From Toxotes chatareus (taxonomy: Eukaryota; Chordata; Actinopteri; Toxotidae): 64,000 bases of DNA. The stretch covers positions 12,773,001 through 12,837,000 of the forward strand of contig CM028889.1 in assembly GCA_016801885.1 (NCBI GenBank). Reading direction: 5' to 3'. The notes beneath the pieces were generated by a model, which was not told the origin of the DNA, ran no database searches, and saw nothing but the letters and a program-made list of their open reading frames with translations. Both the position numbers and the translations under genes were made by a program. Positions 63,001-64,000 of the stretch are shown here, one piece after another (position 1 is the first letter of the stretch; each line of letters starts with the position of its first letter).

Positions 63001-63883
63001 ATAACTAAAACCTTGGCTGCTCAAAAGGGACAAAATGACTATAATAGATCTACAGGGGCTTGATAGCTTTGTTGATCGACCCACAAATTACCCAAGTTGG
63101 TGCAGAGATTTTTGCCTGACAAAAAATTCATTGCTGAAAGCAATTTTCTGTACCATACTAGCTTACTCATCTCCAAATCTTCTTATGTTTTCACAATATT
63201 ACTGAAAGAGAGGACACTTGCAAAAAATAATATATCAGCTACCAAGGCTAAATTTTTCTTCTTTACTTCAAGATCAAGAAAACTGTGGTGAATTGAAAAA
63301 AAGGTGATGAAAAAAAGAGATGTCAAAATCCTAATATTTAGCATGGTGATACAGCCCTATGACATCCTCATGAGTCATGTTTTTAACATCTGGGAAACTG
63401 TGACCTTATTATGTGTCAATCTCAGGCTAGTGTAAACTGTACCAGAGATCTGCTGATATTGTTGCAGTCCCTTGGTCACAAACAGAGGTCAATGCAAGTC
63501 ATAGATTCTTTAATGCTTCTGTGATTTATCAAAACCCCAAACTCATTTCTAGGACTCTCAAAGGTATGAAGTCTGTGCACACTGATCTTTAAAATAAAAC
63601 ACTATTTCAAAGAAAAGCTAAAACGTCTGAAAATAAGATTTAGGTCAAAGTCAGAGTGATTTTATAAATGAAGCTCAAGGTCTCCTCATGGCCCTTGAAC
63701 AGATACCAGAGGCCAACCTCAAGAGGAGGAGGACATGGAGAGATTGTGACGATCTTAGGCATAGTCCAGCAGAAACACCTAGCCTAGCCTTCCCAGAAGA
63801 AATCAGATTCCTCTTACCCAGCCCTCCTTGGTTCTAGACTTTTCAGGTTGCATTCCTCTGGGAGTGCATGGCTTCGGGTCAAT
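48026..63883 (-). CDS. dazap1: DAZ-associated protein 1, 3' ten coding exons (5' end outside window)
   Basis: RNA-binding protein acting in splicing, mRNA transport and translation, mainly nuclear. Exons in transcript order: 63883-63818, 62535-62428, 62192-62144, 58307-58225, 54964-54817, 54590-54558, 53897-53748, 53153-52989, 50268-50176, 48198-48026; phases agree and encode 355 residues plus stop. The first exon (IDPKPCTPRGMQPE) is the end of RRM1. RRM2 follows with RNP2 KIFVGGIPHNCGE and RNP1 RGFGFITF split across the 62144 and 58307 junction. Next is VEVKKAEPRDSKAPGQ and a Pro/Gly/Gln/Tyr-rich tail. The end, FGRGQNHNVQGFHPYRR, is the conserved C-terminal nuclear localisation segment. RRM1 exons and start are beyond 64,000. 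It is downstream-neighbour to dpp9 on the same strand. Confidence 0.97.
48199..50175 (-). other. dazap1: dazap1 last intron
   Basis: No further exon seen. Contains an A run at 48,695-48,715 and a GA-rich stretch near 50,055-50,090 on the plus strand. The long open frames crossing 49,856-50,533 overlap the real exon on the other strand and have no recognisable product. Confidence 0.6.
50176..50268 (-). other. dazap1: dazap1 penultimate exon, likely cassette
   Basis: A 93-nt exon in phase 1-1 with acceptor CTGATAG and donor GTAGGT, encoding LGNYPQDPSAYGPTRP then SHSYGQDEQGGYSA. Removing it keeps the frame and gives SQYG-YGQDL, closely like the human QYAGYGQDL, in which I recall no such insert. 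Its Tyr/Gly/Gln/Ser composition fits the low-complexity tail, so it is probably translated. Confidence 0.75.
50269..52988 (-). other. dazap1: dazap1 intron before the cassette exon
   Basis: About 2.7 kb, no exon recognised. A GGGTCAAAGTTCA word at 52264-52276 resembles a DR1 nuclear-receptor site but lies deep in an intron with no supporting context. T run near 52,658. Confidence 0.55.
53154..54816 (-). other. dazap1: dazap1 introns around the tail exons
   Basis: Three introns (53154-53747, 53898-54557, 54591-54816) separate the Pro-rich exons; the 33-nt exon at 54558-54590 encodes VWVSTTGQPIG, matching human MWVPAGQAIG. No other feature seen in them. Confidence 0.65.
54965..58224 (-). other. 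dazap1: Large dazap1 intron with possible internal element
   Basis: About 3.3 kb. Mostly AT-rich; (TTA)n at about 55,696-55,725. A more GC-rich, non-repetitive island lies at about 56,000-56,280, with a 54-bp exon-like segment at 56120-56173. No confirmed gene. Confidence 0.5.
59480..59692 (-). mobile_element. Diverged MITE-like dispersed repeat
   Basis: Runs from GCTGCAGCAACTTTTCAGCA through ATAGGCCAATCGATTGAA, TGGACTGTTGGCCAGACAAA and TAATGAAAATAATTGTTAGT to TGCGGCCTTA. Ends and inner AATCGATT words place it in the family at 27,144. Confidence 0.6.
60475..60550 (+). mobile_element. Possible tRNA-derived SINE relic
   Basis: GTAACTCAGCAGACAGAG resembles an A box and GGGTCTGATTCCCAG a B box, about 45 bp apart, as in tRNA-derived SINE heads. 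It does not fold as an intact tRNA by eye. Confidence 0.35.
62536..63817 (-). other. dazap1: dazap1 intron between RRM1 and RRM2 exons
   Basis: About 1.3 kb with no recognised exon or repeat. Confidence 0.6.
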
Positions 63884-64000
63884 CTGACAGCAGAGAGAGA
63901 GAAACAGCTTGACATTAGCCCCAAATAAAGGTACCTTCAAATGTTCATCTTCACTGCTTCCATTTCAGCATACTGGGCTTGCCTCACACAACAGAGCAAC
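63884..64000 (-). other. dazap1: Start of a dazap1 intron, cut by window edge
   Basis: Acceptor CTGTCAG lies just above 63883. The rest of the gene (RRM1, first exons, promoter) must lie to the right. Confidence 0.75.

Overview
This is a vertebrate, almost certainly teleost (probably percomorph), nuclear genome window. Three compact multi-exon vertebrate genes are readable by eye, splice sites follow GT-AG, and the introns and spacers carry several dispersed repeats common in spiny-rayed fishes. No bacterial, viral or CRISPR content was seen.

Layout. (1) Positions 1-19,810 are one uninterrupted AT-rich tandem satellite, open at the left edge of the window. The unit is 75 bp (spacing of the GAGGTC motif is exactly 75 in long stretches), so about 260 units by simple division. 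Each unit carries a perfect palindrome, GTCAAAAAATTTTTTGAC, and a GGCG...CGCC inverted pair. Sequence changes along the array, and the last units before the right border are the most divergent. (2) 19,811-28,480 is intergenic with dispersed repeats and no convincing gene. (3) 28,484-31,960 (+) is angptl4, with a CCAAT box, TATA box, seven exons and poly(A) signal. Its signal-peptide codons contain a one-base frame break as written. (4) 34,208-44,328 (-) is a complete dpp9 coding region: 20 coding exons, 886 residues, catalytic triad intact, and two possible starts. (5) About 47,300 to the right edge (-) is dazap1, holding the end of the RRM1 segment, all of RRM2, the proline-rich tail and the stop. 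The RRM1 exons lie beyond 64,000.

angptl4 and dpp9 converge tail to tail. dpp9 and dazap1 lie head to tail on the minus strand, with under about 1 kb between the putative dpp9 first exon and the dazap1 poly(A) signal. The genes do unrelated jobs: Angptl4 is a secreted lipoprotein lipase inhibitor, Dpp9 a cytosolic/nuclear post-proline dipeptidase that restrains inflammasome sensors in mammals, and Dazap1 an RNA-binding splicing and translation factor.

The least-described element is the satellite, with its palindromic A6T6 core, graded subfamilies, and internal relics matching its own right flank. Other notable items are the angptl4 frame break, a perfect 31-bp-arm hairpin in a dpp9 intron, an exact 163-bp duplication in another dpp9 intron, and a phase-symmetric 93-nt dazap1 exon that I do not recall in the human protein.
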